Shown in pieces: positions 53,331-62,551 of a stretch of 64,000 nucleotides of DNA; position 1 is the stretch's first letter; every line of letters begins with the position of its first letter. The notes below the pieces were generated by a model. That model was given only the letters and a program-made list of their open reading frames with translations, had not been told where the DNA came from and ran no database searches. The position numbers were made by a program, and so were the translations under genes. Origin of the DNA: Flavobacteriales bacterium (lineage in GTDB: Bacteria > Bacteroidota > Bacteroidia > Flavobacteriales_D > Crocinitomicaceae); the NCBI GenBank assembly GCA_018883325.1, contig VEQH01000007.1, forward strand, positions 28,627 through 92,626, read 5' to 3'.

Positions 53331-53444
53331 GAAGACTTCAGATCAAAGTCGGACTCGGTTGGGAAACTGCTACTTTTCCACCTTGCCCTCTTTTTTCTTC
53401 TTCTAGTTTTTATTTTATTAATTAACCGTTTAAAAACAGAACGA

Positions 53445-54698
53445 ATGAAAAAAATGTTACTCGTTTTTGGCTTAGGCCTAACAACTTTCGCGCAAGCTCA
53501 AAGCTACGTGAACCAAGCTGTCATCTTGAATGAAGGCTATTTTGATTACACGAATAATGTAATCGTTGAACCTGTTACGATTGGTTCGTACAATCCGGCA
53601 ACTCAAGTTTATTCAATTGTGGATACACTTGAAAACATGCGTTTTGGGTCAGACATCATTATTTCTGGAAACTATTATTACGTTGCGGCTGATTCAAAAA
53701 TTTTCAAAATGGACTTGAACACACATCAAGAACTAGCAAGTGTTTCTTGTCCTGGAGTTAGAAATTTAGGAATTTACCAAAATAAATTAGTAGCAACAAG
53801 AGGTGAATACGAAACAACTTTTAATTCTTATTTGCATGTTTACGACGCTACAAATTTGACATTAATTCAAGCAATTGATACAGTTGCGGGTCCAAAATGG
53901 GCAGCGCAAAATATCGTGATGGATGGAGCATCGGCTTACATAGCTGTAAATAACGGTTACGAGTGGGGAAATGAAAAAGGAATCGTTGGTAAATTAGATT
54001 TGGCAACTTTGGTATATGGTAACGAAATCGATTTAGGTCCAGACGGAAAAAATCCAGACAACTTAATGAAATCAGGAGATTTTCTTTATACAGTTAACAA
54101 CAAAGATTGGTCTGGAGCTTCAGTTTCTAAAATTTCTTTGTTGAATCCAAGTGCTTCAACTGTGAATTTAGCAAACGCAAGTACAGGTTGTGGAACTTCT
54201 GCTTTAATTGAAGAACACATTGTATATCAAGTTTCAGGAGAATCATCTTTAAATGAATTTGATTATGCTGGAATGAATAATGTTGGTCCAGTGGCTGGAA
54301 TTAGCATGAATTTCTATGAATTGGCAGGTGATGAAGTAAACAACTATTTGTATGCAAGCACAACAGATTTCGTGACTTATGGAAAAGTTTATGTTTATGA
54401 TTCAAATAATGATGAAGTAACAAATTTCAACGTTGGTGTATCTCCAGGTACAATTGTTTTTGATATTAGAGCGCTTGCAGGAATCAACGAATTGGAAAAT
54501 ATATTTGAAATTTATCCAAATCCAGCAGCTGCAGAATTAAATATTGCAAGCAACTTGGAAGGAAAAGTAATTGTTCGCAATGCTTTAGGACAAGAAGTAA
54601 TCGTTTCAAATGCAAAACAATTAAACTTAAATTCACTTTCAGCAGGAACTTACACAGTAACTCTCAACGGTGCAGTTAAGAAGTTCGTGAAATTGTAA
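53445..54698 (+). CDS. T9SS type A exported beta-propeller under cobalamin riboswitch control
   Basis: A 417-residue protein. Signal peptide MKKMLLVFGLGLTTFAQAQ; residues about 22-340 form a YncE-like beta-propeller with repeating strands (YYYVAADSKIFKMDLN; LVATRGEYET; VGKLDLATLVYG; YASTTDFVTYGKVYVYD); residues about 350-417 are a T9SS type A sorting domain (IFEIYPNPAAAELNIAS, VIVRNALGQEV, LSAGTYTVTL, ending KKFVKL). The protein should be secreted or attached to the cell surface. Because a B12 riboswitch controls it and surface beta-propellers of Bacteroides (BtuG) capture cobalamin, a cobalamin-binding role is the best inference. No btuB gene is beside it. Confidence 0.85.
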   Translation: MKKMLLVFGLGLTTFAQAQSYVNQAVILNEGYFDYTNNVIVEPVTIGSYNPATQVYSIVDTLENMRFGSDIIISGNYYYVAADSKIFKMDLNTHQELASVSCPGVRNLGIYQNKLVATRGEYETTFNSYLHVYDATNLTLIQAIDTVAGPKWAAQNIVMDGASAYIAVNNGYEWGNEKGIVGKLDLATLVYGNEIDLGPDGKNPDNLMKSGDFLYTVNNKDWSGASVSKISLLNPSASTVNLANASTGCGTSALIEEHIVYQVSGESSLNEFDYAGMNNVGPVAGISMNFYELAGDEVNNYLYASTTDFVTYGKVYVYDSNNDEVTNFNVGVSPGTIVFDIRALAGINELENIFEIYPNPAAAELNIASNLEGKVIVRNALGQEVIVSNAKQLNLNSLSAGTYTVTLNGAVKKFVKL

Positions 54699-54724
54699 GT
54701 AAATTACAAACAAAATAGGCGAGA

Positions 54725-54755
54725 GGCTATCAGTCAATGACGGGTAGCCTTTTTT
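54725..54755 (+). terminator. Intrinsic terminator after the riboswitch-controlled gene
   Basis: Stem GGCTATC (54725-54731) and GGTAGCC (54743-54749, one G-T pair), 11-nt loop, then TTTTTTG. It ends the single-gene unit. Confidence 0.8.
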
Positions 54756-55401
54756 GTGTCTAAAAGGAATGAAAAAGTAGTTTATTAATCGAAGTCAACT
54801 ATTTTGTATTTCAGTATACGCTTTTGTACTAACAATATTAGTTCATCAGCTTTAAATAATGGTTTGAGCTAATAAGTTTTTTGCCATTCTTTTGCTTGAT
54901 TAAAAGAATCAAAAATCAAGCTGCGGCGGATGAATTTCTATTTTGTTCGCAAATTATTATTTAACAATTAATCACAACTCGTTGCGAACAATTTTAACTC
55001 CTTCCTGAAGTTGAAATTTTTGAAGTCCGTCAGCTGACGGAACAGAAATTTTAAAAATTAACAACTTCAGTTCAGTAGCTAAAACCATGAAATTCAAGGC
55101 CGATAATTGTTCGCTGATAATTACAAAATAGTTCTCACTTCGATTAAATTATTGATATTCAGAATAAAGTATTTTTTCTGATACGATTGCGAATACTCAT
55201 TTTCAGTATTTTTAAAAAGAGAAAATAGTGTGGTTTGATTTGTATTAAAATGTTCGCAGTCTGCATTGGGTAATTTGAGAGAAATTTAATGGGTTAATTA
55301 CATCATGTATTACATTCTGATTAATATAAATAGTTTTCAGATTGATAAGTTTAATTAATGATTGTGTTAGATTTAATTTATGAATTATAGCTTTAAAATT
55401 C
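54756..55401. other. Gene-free stretch of about 645 bp with inverted repeats
   Basis: No ORF of credible length or codon pattern is found on either strand. The stretch is AT-rich. It contains the nested inverted-repeat element (54984-55114), an extra 10-bp inverted pair TTGTTCGCAA (54943-54952) with TTGCGAACAA (54982-54991), the pair CTTGATT/AATCAAG near 54894-54920, and a further TGTTCGCA at 55252-55259. It may be a decayed gene or mobile-element remains. Confidence 0.5.
54984..55114. repeat. 131-nt nested inverted-repeat element (MITE- or REP-like)
   Basis: Outer ends GCGAACAATT (54984-54993) and AATTGTTCGC (55105-55114) are perfect 10-bp inverted repeats. Inside lie CTGAAGTTG (55005-55013) and CAACTTCAG (55062-55070), perfect 9 bp. 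At the centre is the perfect 16-bp palindrome TCCGTCAGCTGACGGA (55026-55041). Three nested symmetric elements in one stretch without coding potential fit a small non-autonomous mobile element or a structured RNA. No target duplication was clear. Confidence 0.65.
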
Positions 55402-55409
55402 TATCTTTG
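55402..55409 (+). promoter_or_regulatory. -7 promoter element (TATCTTTG) of the PhnA/YjdM gene
   Basis: TATCTTTG is an exact match to TAnnTTTG with the preferred TC, 24 bp before the ATG. The -33 position has ATG rather than TTG. Confidence 0.6.
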
Positions 55410-55433
55410 CAAAAAAAATAAAACAGCAATCTC

Positions 55434-55778
55434 ATGTCAGAAGAATTAAAAGAATGTCCATCATGTCAGTCACCTTATGGATATGAAACAGGGGAAAAAG
55501 AATACACGTGTCCTGAATGCTCATTCGTTTGGATACTTGAGGAACCTGTAGATTTTGACCAAATTGTTGTTTTAGATTCAAATGGAGCTGTTTTAAATAA
55601 TGGCGATTCGGTTGTTGTTATCAAAGATTTACCTGTGAAGGGCGCACCGAAACCTGTTATCAAAGCAGGAACAAAAGTGAAAAACATTCGTTTGGCGCAA
55701 GGCGATCACAATATCGATTGCAAAATTGACGGTTTTGGAGCAATGGCTCTTAAATCAGAATTTGTTAAGAAGGCTTAA
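55434..55778 (+). CDS. PhnA/YjdM family zinc-ribbon protein
   Basis: A 114-residue protein: an N-terminal zinc ribbon with two CxxC pairs (CPSC at residues 8-11 and CPEC at 26-29) and a C-terminal SH3-like domain ([49 protein letters not shown]). It is called PhnA or YjdM from phosphonate-locus neighbours in E. coli, but its own role in phosphonate use is not established; no phosphonate gene is near here. It has its own promoter. Convergent with the TauE/SafE permease 40 bp away. Confidence 0.9.
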   Translation: MSEELKECPSCQSPYGYETGEKEYTCPECSFVWILEEPVDFDQIVVLDSNGAVLNNGDSVVVIKDLPVKGAPKPVIKAGTKVKNIRLAQGDHNIDCKIDGFGAMALKSEFVKKA

Positions 55779-55818
55779 GGATTTATTTTTCTTGGATAAC
55801 AGAACCTGAGGTTAAAAG

Positions 55819-56547
55819 TCAAAAGAAATTCTTTGACAAACTCACCCCTCCTGTTATCAGTATCAAAACCAAAACTATTGTTTTGAACTGTTCTGAATTT
55901 ATTTTCTTCAAAATTTGCTGACCGATTAAAGTTCCTAAAACACTCACAACAAGAAGAATCGGGATTAAATACAAGTCGTCTTTGTGGACAAATCCGTTTA
56001 AAGAGTAAACAACACTTCTGCTTAAATCTATTCCTAAGTCAATTACTGAAGAAGTAGCGATAAAAACATCGGTTTGTAGATTGAAAGCAGCTAGTGTAAT
56101 TCCTCTAATTGCTCCACCGGTTCCGATAATTCCTGCAATAAATCCAGAGAGTACTCCACCAGTAATTGAATTAAATTTTGTTGGTTTGACAGTAATGGTT
56201 TTAAAAATAATGAAGGTGAGACTTGTGAAAATTAAGAAAACAGCAAGTATGTTTTCAATCAATTTCGCATTGATGTATTTACTAAAATAGGCACCAACTA
56301 TTACAAAAATCACGGCAGGGACTCCAATGTTTAGAATTAGTTTTTTATCAACTCCTTTGCGAAACACAGCAATTTTTGTAATGTTACTTGAAACATGAAA
56401 CAGAGCTGTAACTCCTAAAACAGAATGTATATCAAGAAACATTGTTGCAATTGGAATAAAAAACAACGAAGATCCAAATCCACCGATTGTGCCAAGAATT
56501 TCAGCAAATAAGGCAAGAATAATAAATAAAAGTAGATGATCCATCAT
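55819..56547 (-). CDS. TauE/SafE family sulfite/anion exporter-like permease
   Basis: A 242-residue inner-membrane protein with about eight helices in two similar halves, the TauE/SafE (DUF81) pattern. Seen: the first-half GTIGGFGSSLFFIPI (residues about 18-32) and the second-half GFIAGIIGTGGAIRGITLAAF (about 130-150), each a GxxxGxGGG-like stretch. Family members move sulfite, sulfoacetate or other organosulfur anions; the substrate here is unknown. Two adjacent ATGs are possible starts. No partner genes nearby. Confidence 0.87.
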   Translation of the reverse strand: MMDHLLLFIILALFAEILGTIGGFGSSLFFIPIATMFLDIHSVLGVTALFHVSSNITKIAVFRKGVDKKLILNIGVPAVIFVIVGAYFSKYINAKLIENILAVFLIFTSLTFIIFKTITVKPTKFNSITGGVLSGFIAGIIGTGGAIRGITLAAFNLQTDVFIATSSVIDLGIDLSRSVVYSLNGFVHKDDLYLIPILLVVSVLGTLIGQQILKKINSEQFKTIVLVLILITGGVSLSKNFF

Positions 56548-56784
56548 AAGTGATTCGGCTTAAATATGAAGTTACGAATAATTTATAAGCTAAAATGAAA
56601 ATCAATCTATAAAATCAAAAATGAAAATGGTTCAGGTTTATTTTAGTTTTGAATTGGTTTTGTTCTAACTAGTTGCAAGCGAGAAAGATATTTGAATAGC
56701 TGCTGTATTTTATTTCAAAATTCAATAAATTTTCTTTTATGTAAAAATAATACCGCTTAAACTATTTTTTACCTAACTTGTTTG

Positions 56785-56792
56785 TAGTTTTG
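56785..56792 (+). promoter_or_regulatory. -7 promoter element (TAGTTTTG) of the TonB-receptor unit
   Basis: TAGTTTTG fits TAnnTTTG and lies 16 bp before the ATG, followed by C as in many transcript starts of this phylum. No TTG 19 bp upstream. Confidence 0.45.
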
Positions 56793-56808
56793 CCGAACTT
56801 TAAACGAT

Positions 56809-59208
56809 ATGCGCTACTTCCTACTCTTATTGCTAATTTCAGCAAGTAACATTTTATTTTCACAGTCAAAAGCAACCATCTCGGGTTATATTAACGACAG
56901 TAAAGATGGCGAAGCAATGATTGGTGTGAAGGTCGTAATTCCATCAATAAACCAAGGCGCCGTCACAAATACCTATGGTTTTTATTCTTTGACAGTTCCA
57001 GTTGGAAATTACGATGTAGAATATCGCTCGGGAATTTATCCAGTTGAGGTTAAAAAAGTTGATTTGACCAAAGATGTTAAATTAAATATCGAATTGGGCT
57101 CGAATGTTCAAGATTTAGAAGAAATCGTTGTGAATGCTAAAAAGGGTGAAAATACCAATTCCACAAAAATGGGTCAAATTGAATTGGAAATGGAGAAAAT
57201 CAAAACGCTACCAGCTTTTATGGGTGAAGTGGACGTGATAAAAACAATTCAATTATTACCAGGTGTTTCATCTGTTTCTGAAGGAGGACAAGGTTTTTAT
57301 GTTAGAGGTGGAGGACCAGACCAAAATTTGGTATTATTAGATGAAGGTGTAGTTTATAATGCAGCCCATTTATTTGGATTCTTTTCAGTTTTTAATGCAG
57401 ATGCTGTTAAAAGCGTGAACCTAATCAAAGGAGGAATGCCTGCAAATTTCGGAGGAAGAATGTCTTCTGTGTTGGAAGTAAATATGAATGAAGGTAACAA
57501 CAAGAAATTCAAAGCAACAGGCGGAATCGGGGCAATTTCTTCGAGAATTACGTTAGAAGGTCCGCTTGTAAAAGACAAAGGTTCGTTCGTTATTTCAGCA
57601 AGAAGAACCTACATTGATGTAATCATGAAGGCGGCAATACCTGATAGCTCTCCGTTTGCGGGTTCTAGTTATTTTTTCTACGATTTTAATGCAAAGTTTA
57701 ATTATAAAATTAGCGACAAGGATCGAATTTTCTTAAGTGGCTACTACGGAAAAGACGTTTTTAATTTCGCTGATAGAGAAGGAGGTTTTAATGCAAAAAT
57801 GCCTTGGGGAAACGGAATAGCTGCCTTGAGATGGAATCACTTGTTTTCGAATAAGTTATTTATGAATGTAACAGGAACTTTTTCTGATTACCTTTTCAAA
57901 TTTGGTTCACAACAAGATCAGTTTCGATTTGAATTAGCTTCTGGTGTTAGAGATGTTGGAGCAAAAATGGATTTTTCATATTTCCCGAATTCTAAACACA
58001 GCATTAAGTGGGGAGCAAATTACATTTATCACACCTTTACACCAACAAGTGTTTCAGCTCAAACAGACAGTGTTGTGTTCAACACCGGAGCTGCACAAAA
58101 ATTATACTCACACGAATCAGCTTTATATGTTTTGGATGAATTTGATTTGAATAAAGCTTTAAAACTTAATGTTGGTTTGCGTTACAGTATGTATCATCAC
58201 GTTGGAGAATTTACAAGATATATTAAAGGAGATGGGATTTCTACACCCGATACAGCAATTCAATATGGTAAAGGAGATTTGATTAAATTTTATAATGGTT
58301 TAGAACCTAGATTTTCTTTGCGTTGGCTTTTACCTGATAAAAGTTCAATAAAAGCAGGATATGCTTATAATTATCAATACGTTCATTTAACTTCTTTAAG
58401 TGCAGTTTCTTTACCAACAGATATTTGGTATCCGACAACTGATAAAGCAAAACCTGAATCAGGCTATCAAGTTTCCGTTGGTTATTTCAGAAATTTTATG
58501 GACGATATGTTTGAAACTTCAGTGGAAGTTTACTATAAAGGAATGAACAACCTTATTGAGTTTAAAGAAGGTGCATTACCAGGAGATAATGTAAATGATA
58601 ATACAGATAACCTTTTGGTTTATGGAACAGGTCGCGCATTTGGAATTGAATTTTACATTAAAAAAGCAGTAGGAAAATTTACAGGCTGGATTGGATATAC
58701 ACTTTCAAAAACGGATAGAACTTTTCCTGATTTAAATGAAGGAAAAACATTCGCAGCGAAATATGACCGAAGACATGATTTGAGTATTGTCGGAACTTAT
58801 AAATTAAACGAACGTTGGGTTTTTAGTACTTCTTTTGTTTATGCAACAGGAAATACATTGACGCTGCCAAGTTCTTGGTATGTTCAAGAGCAATCTTTAT
58901 TATTTAATTATGGTGAAAGAAATTCAACAAGAATGGCACCATACCACCGATTAGATATTTCTGCAACTTGGTATGACAAGGCTTACAAGACTAAAACAGA
59001 TCCAATAACAGGTAATGAAATTCAAATTAAAAAGAAGTTTAGAAGTAATTGGGCTTTTTCAATCTATAATGTTTATAGCCGTGCGAATCCATTTTTCTTA
59101 TATGTCGATAATGACGGAGATTTCCTAAGTGGAAATTTTAAAATTAGTGTCAAACAAGTTTCTTTATTCCCAATCATACCGAGTGTTACTTGGAACTTTG
59201 AATTATAA
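56809..59208 (+). CDS. TonB-dependent receptor with carboxypeptidase-like N-terminal domain
   Basis: A 799-residue outer-membrane receptor. Signal peptide MRYFLLLLLISASNILFSQ; a CarboxypepD-regulatory-like domain at about 22-100 (KATISGYINDSKDGEAMIGVKV, TNTYGFYSLTVPVGNY); a plug domain at about 125-225 (VDVIKTIQLLPGVSSVSEG; GFYVRGGGPDQNLVLLDEG; NLIKGGMPANFGGRMSSV); and a 22-strand barrel ending in an aromatic-rich tail (SLFPIIPSVTWNFEL). This layout is that of SusC-like transporters. With the DUF4249 lipoprotein 3 bp downstream, it forms the common receptor/lipoprotein pair of this phylum. The transported compound is unknown. Confidence 0.9.
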   Translation: MRYFLLLLLISASNILFSQSKATISGYINDSKDGEAMIGVKVVIPSINQGAVTNTYGFYSLTVPVGNYDVEYRSGIYPVEVKKVDLTKDVKLNIELGSNVQDLEEIVVNAKKGENTNSTKMGQIELEMEKIKTLPAFMGEVDVIKTIQLLPGVSSVSEGGQGFYVRGGGPDQNLVLLDEGVVYNAAHLFGFFSVFNADAVKSVNLIKGGMPANFGGRMSSVLEVNMNEGNNKKFKATGGIGAISSRITLEGPLVKDKGSFVISARRTYIDVIMKAAIPDSSPFAGSSYFFYDFNAKFNYKISDKDRIFLSGYYGKDVFNFADREGGFNAKMPWGNGIAALRWNHLFSNKLFMNVTGTFSDYLFKFGSQQDQFRFELASGVRDVGAKMDFSYFPNSKHSIKWGANYIYHTFTPTSVSAQTDSVVFNTGAAQKLYSHESALYVLDEFDLNKALKLNVGLRYSMYHHVGEFTRYIKGDGISTPDTAIQYGKGDLIKFYNGLEPRFSLRWLLPDKSSIKAGYAYNYQYVHLTSLSAVSLPTDIWYPTTDKAKPESGYQVSVGYFRNFMDDMFETSVEVYYKGMNNLIEFKEGALPGDNVNDNTDNLLVYGTGRAFGIEFYIKKAVGKFTGWIGYTLSKTDRTFPDLNEGKTFAAKYDRRHDLSIVGTYKLNERWVFSTSFVYATGNTLTLPSSWYVQEQSLLFNYGERNSTRMAPYHRLDISATWYDKAYKTKTDPITGNEIQIKKKFRSNWAFSIYNVYSRANPFFLYVDNDGDFLSGNFKISVKQVSLFPIIPSVTWNFEL

Positions 59209-59211
59209 GCC

Positions 59212-60132
59212 ATGAAAAGTATCTTTTATTTCGTATTGCTTTCAATTGTTTTGGTTTCTTGCACCAAAGAAGTTCAGATTGATATCCCTGGTTACAAAGA
59301 AAATTTAGTCATTGACGGAAGTATTGAAACTGGTCAGCCACCAATCGTTTTGCTTTCTACAACTAATAATATTTATTCCCCAACAAATTTAGATGCCTAT
59401 CTTGAAGGATTTATTTCTGGTGCGACGGTGATTGTTTCCGATGGTACAATTACTGATACCTTAACTGAAATTTGTACGGATGAATTACCAGCAGGAACTG
59501 AAGAAATAGCAGCTGCGTTTTTTGGAATACCTGTTGAACAACTTGTTCAATTGCATTTGTGTGCATACATTTCAACCAATATTGTTGGTGAAGTTGGTAA
59601 AACGTATTCTCTCAAAGTTATTCACGATGGTAAAACGTATACTTCAAATACAACGATTTATCCACCGAAATCATTAGACTCTTTATATTGGAAACCTCAA
59701 GGATCTTCAACAGAATTTGGATTTTCTTGGGCAATTTTATCCGATAATGCGAGTACATCAGATTCCTATAAATGGGAAACGAAGTACATTTCGGATTTTT
59801 CTTTTAATAAACCATTTAATCCTTTTTTCAATGATAAGTTTTTTAATGGATTAACTTTTGAATTCGGTTACGACAATCCGATGAGTTACGATGATGAAAC
59901 TTATCCAGAAGATTTCCGTGGTTATTATAGAATAGGGGATACGGTAGTAATTAAATTTTCAAAAATAGGTCCAAAGGAATACAACTTTTTTGAAAAGAAG
60001 TATAACCAAATTTATTCTGCAGGAAATCCTTTTGCAACTCCAACCAATATTCCTACAAATATCGAAGGTGGAGCATTTGGTGTTTGGGTAGGATATTCTC
60101 CCGTTTTCGATACCTTAATATGTAAGTTGTAG
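59212..60132 (+). CDS. DUF4249 outer-membrane lipoprotein
   Basis: A 306-residue lipoprotein: signal peptide MKSIFYFVLLSIVLVSC with lipobox LVSC, then KEVQIDIPGYKENLVIDGSIETG (the family start), an Ig-like domain near 60-160 (SGATVIVSDGTI; GEVGKTYSLKVIHDGKTYTSNT), and a second part with RIGDTVVIKFSKIGPKEYNFFEKKY. DUF4249 lipoproteins nearly always follow a TonB-dependent receptor with a CarboxypepD-like domain, as here, and are thought to help substrate capture. Its end is 150 bp from the convergent ABC-F gene. Confidence 0.88.
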   Translation: MKSIFYFVLLSIVLVSCTKEVQIDIPGYKENLVIDGSIETGQPPIVLLSTTNNIYSPTNLDAYLEGFISGATVIVSDGTITDTLTEICTDELPAGTEEIAAAFFGIPVEQLVQLHLCAYISTNIVGEVGKTYSLKVIHDGKTYTSNTTIYPPKSLDSLYWKPQGSSTEFGFSWAILSDNASTSDSYKWETKYISDFSFNKPFNPFFNDKFFNGLTFEFGYDNPMSYDDETYPEDFRGYYRIGDTVVIKFSKIGPKEYNFFEKKYNQIYSAGNPFATPTNIPTNIEGGAFGVWVGYSPVFDTLICKL

Positions 60133-60286
60133 CCTAGAGCCTTTTTAAAATTTATCTAATCTTTTTGTTATGCTTCTTTTTGGTTTCGAATTCGTTGATT
60201 TTTTTCTTCAGAACTATTCCATTATGACTGCAAAATCCGCCTTTTCTCACTCAAAAATAAACTATAACAAATTCGTTTTATAAAAT

Positions 60287-62218
60287 TTAAACAGCCTCTT
60301 TATCTCCCATTTCGGTCATTTTAGCTTCCCAACTTTCCATCAATTCATTCAGTTTTATATTTAGGTCGTCGTGTTTTTTTAGAATTTCTGAATGAGTTTC
60401 GCCTGAAGAAAAGTCTAAAGTTGAAATTGTATAATTAACATCAACCAGCTCTTTTTCGATTTTTTCTATTTGTTGTTCAATTTTCTTAAGCTCTTTAGCG
60501 ATTAAATTCTTTTCGTCGTTCGATTTTGAGTTTTTCTTTACTTGGTTTTCAACTTTTACCTTTTCGCTTTCAACTTTCAGCTTTTCACTTTTATCAACTT
60601 GGTTATCTCCTTTATTTAGTTTATAGTCAAGGTATTCATTCAAGGTAAAATGGTGGATTTTCAAGTGCTTGTTTTCAATATCCCAAATTCTATTGGTTAA
60701 ACCATTCAAAAATTCTCGATCATGCGAAACAACAATAAACGTTCCTTCATAACTAGTTAATGCTTGTTTCAAGACATCTTTACTTTGAATATCCAAATGA
60801 TTGGTTGGCTCATCTAGAATTAAAAAGTTAGAAGGACTTAGCAATAATTGACATAAAGCAAGTCGTGTTCTTTCTCCACCTGATAAAACGCCAACTTTTT
60901 TCTCCGTATCTTCTCCACTAAACAAAAATGTTCCAAGAATCGTACGAAGGTCTTTGCGAATATCACCTTTAGCTATGTCATCGACTGTTTCAAATACCGT
61001 TTTATTGACATCTAATTTTTCAGCTTGGTCTTGTGCAAAATAGGCAACATTAACATTGTGACCATATTCAACATTACCAGTGAAGTCAATTACCTTCATG
61101 ATTGCCTTGAGCAAAGTTGATTTTCCAACACCATTTGGACCAAGAAGTGCAATTTTCTCCCCACGTCCAACTGTTATTCCGATATTTCTAAATAAATTTT
61201 TATCACCATAAGATTTATTCAAACCATCCAATTCAAGCACCCATTTCCCAGGTTGAACACTCAAAGGAAATGTTAAACGCATTTTTGAAACAGGATTGCG
61301 TTCAATTTCTATTCGCTCTGTTTTATCTAGCTTTTTTATTAGTGATTGAGCAAAAGCCGCTTTACTACTTTTCGCTCGGAATTTATTTATAAGTTCCTCT
61401 GTTTGTTTAATTTCTTTATCCTGTTGTTTTTTTGCACCTTCAAGTCGTTCTAATTCTTCTGCCCTTACTTCTTTATATTTAGAATAAGCATAAGGGAAAT
61501 CAAAAATCTTACCCATACTTATTTCCAAAGTACGTTTTGTGACATTATCCAAAAACAATCTATCGTGAGAAATAATAATTACTGCACCTTCGTATTTTTG
61601 TAAATAAGACTCCAACCAACTTATGGAGATTATATCCAAGTGATTCGTTGGTTCGTCAAGCAAAATGACATCTGGATTGTTCACAAGAATTTTCGCTAAT
61701 TCCGCGCGCATTTTCCAGCCGCCAGAAAAAGTATTTAAGCTTTGATCAATTTCTTCGTCAGTAAATCCTAGTCCTCTCAACGTCGAGTTAATCTTTTCCT
61801 CCCACTGAAAACCTTCAATAACTTGAAACTCGTGATTTAAGTCACTTAGTTCATTCAACATATTTAAGTAACTTTCACTTTCGTAATCAGTTCTTGAAGT
61901 TAATTCGTGATTAATATGATCAAGTTTTTCTCTAATATAATTGATGCGTTCATTAGAAGAATTTAGGTATTCAAAAACTGTTTGAGTTGTATCAATCACA
62001 ATATCTTGCGTCAAGTATCCAATTGTACATCCTTTGGGCAAGTGAACAGCACCATCTGTAGGTTTTATTGATCCTGAAAGGATTTTAAGCAAAGTTGATT
62101 TTCCTGCACCGTTTTTACCAACTAAACCAACTTTATCACCTTTATTTATTTGAAGGTTGATCTGGTGAAACAAAAAACCTTGAGGAAGATAATAACCTAA
62201 CTTTTCTAAATTAATCAT
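60287..62218 (-). CDS. ABC-F ATPase with C-terminal coiled-coil extension
   Basis: A 643-residue cytosolic ABC-F protein of the Uup/YheS-like type. NBD1: GKNGAGKST (residues about 34-42), SGGWKMR and [12 protein letters not shown]; linker about 240-320 with coiled-coil and KFRAKSSKAAFAQSLIKKLDK; NBD2: GPNGVGKST (about 360), LSGGERTR, and [12 protein letters not shown]. Both sites look intact, unlike the other ABC-F protein here. The C-terminal 95 residues form a coiled coil (KELKKIEQQIEKIEKELVDV) as in Uup. The stretch before it, about residues 542-556, is encoded by heptanucleotide repeats and is a Lys/Glu/Ser/Val linker. Confidence 0.9.
   Translation of the reverse strand: MINLEKLGYYLPQGFLFHQINLQINKGDKVGLVGKNGAGKSTLLKILSGSIKPTDGAVHLPKGCTIGYLTQDIVIDTTQTVFEYLNSSNERINYIREKLDHINHELTSRTDYESESYLNMLNELSDLNHEFQVIEGFQWEEKINSTLRGLGFTDEEIDQSLNTFSGGWKMRAELAKILVNNPDVILLDEPTNHLDIISISWLESYLQKYEGAVIIISHDRLFLDNVTKRTLEISMGKIFDFPYAYSKYKEVRAEELERLEGAKKQQDKEIKQTEELINKFRAKSSKAAFAQSLIKKLDKTERIEIERNPVSKMRLTFPLSVQPGKWVLELDGLNKSYGDKNLFRNIGITVGRGEKIALLGPNGVGKSTLLKAIMKVIDFTGNVEYGHNVNVAYFAQDQAEKLDVNKTVFETVDDIAKGDIRKDLRTILGTFLFSGEDTEKKVGVLSGGERTRLALCQLLLSPSNFLILDEPTNHLDIQSKDVLKQALTSYEGTFIVVSHDREFLNGLTNRIWDIENKHLKIHHFTLNEYLDYKLNKGDNQVDKSEKLKVESEKVKVENQVKKNSKSNDEKNLIAKELKKIEQQIEKIEKELVDVNYTISTLDFSSGETHSEILKKHDDLNIKLNELMESWEAKMTEMGDKEAV
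60550..60591. repeat. Degenerate heptanucleotide array inside the ABC-F gene
   Basis: Six in-phase 7-mers on the plus strand: caacttt, taccttt, tcgcttt, caacttt, cagcttt, tcacttt. They encode the linker before the C-terminal coiled coil (KSEKLKVESEKVKVEN). Same period and CTTT theme as the arrays at 7670-7758 and 53114-53141. Confidence 0.75.
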
Positions 62219-62353
62219 TTTGCAAAAATAGTCTTTATAAATTGACGTTTGACCATCACTTATATATTACTAGATTCATAAAATTTCACAAAACCTTTCG
62301 TTTATTCATTTATTATACCTATATTTAAATATTATTTGACTAAATTTATAGAA

Positions 62354-62548
62354 ATGGGAAGACCACCAACACGGCCTGCGAGATTGAAGAACGGATTTTA
62401 TATAGAAGTAAAATCACAGGGTTCAAGTTCTATTTTAATTAGAAGGGACACGAAAGAACAAATGTTAATTGCAGCTGAAGATTACGCAAGAACAAAAAAT
62501 GTAACTATTAAAGGCGAAATGCTTGATGATAAATGGATAGCTGACTGA
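62354..62548 (+). CDS. Small basic protein of unknown function (64 aa)
   Basis: MGRPPTRPARLKNGFYIEV, GSSSILIRRDTKEQMLIAAEDYAR and KNVTIKGEM are its parts. The start MGRPP followed by a basic segment suggests nucleic acid contact, as in AT-hook-like tails (GRP core), but this is inference. Similar short MGRPP...FYIEV proteins occur in Bacteroidetes. The frame extends to a TTG at 62336; ATG 62354 is preferred. It precedes the next gene by 3 bp and is cotranscribed with it. Confidence 0.6.
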   Translation: MGRPPTRPARLKNGFYIEVKSQGSSSILIRRDTKEQMLIAAEDYARTKNVTIKGEMLDDKWIAD

Positions 62549-62551
62549 TTT

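Noticed and set aside
56809..60132. TonB receptor and DUF4249 as the missing partner of the cobalamin-controlled propeller
   Set aside because: They are over 2 kb away behind other genes, have their own promoter and no riboswitch, and look like the general receptor/DUF4249 pair and not BtuB.
60133..60286. Short ORFs of 30-37 codons in the gap between the DUF4249 and ABC-F genes (both strands)
   Set aside because: No ribosome-binding site, no similarity I recognise, and composition like the surrounding spacer.
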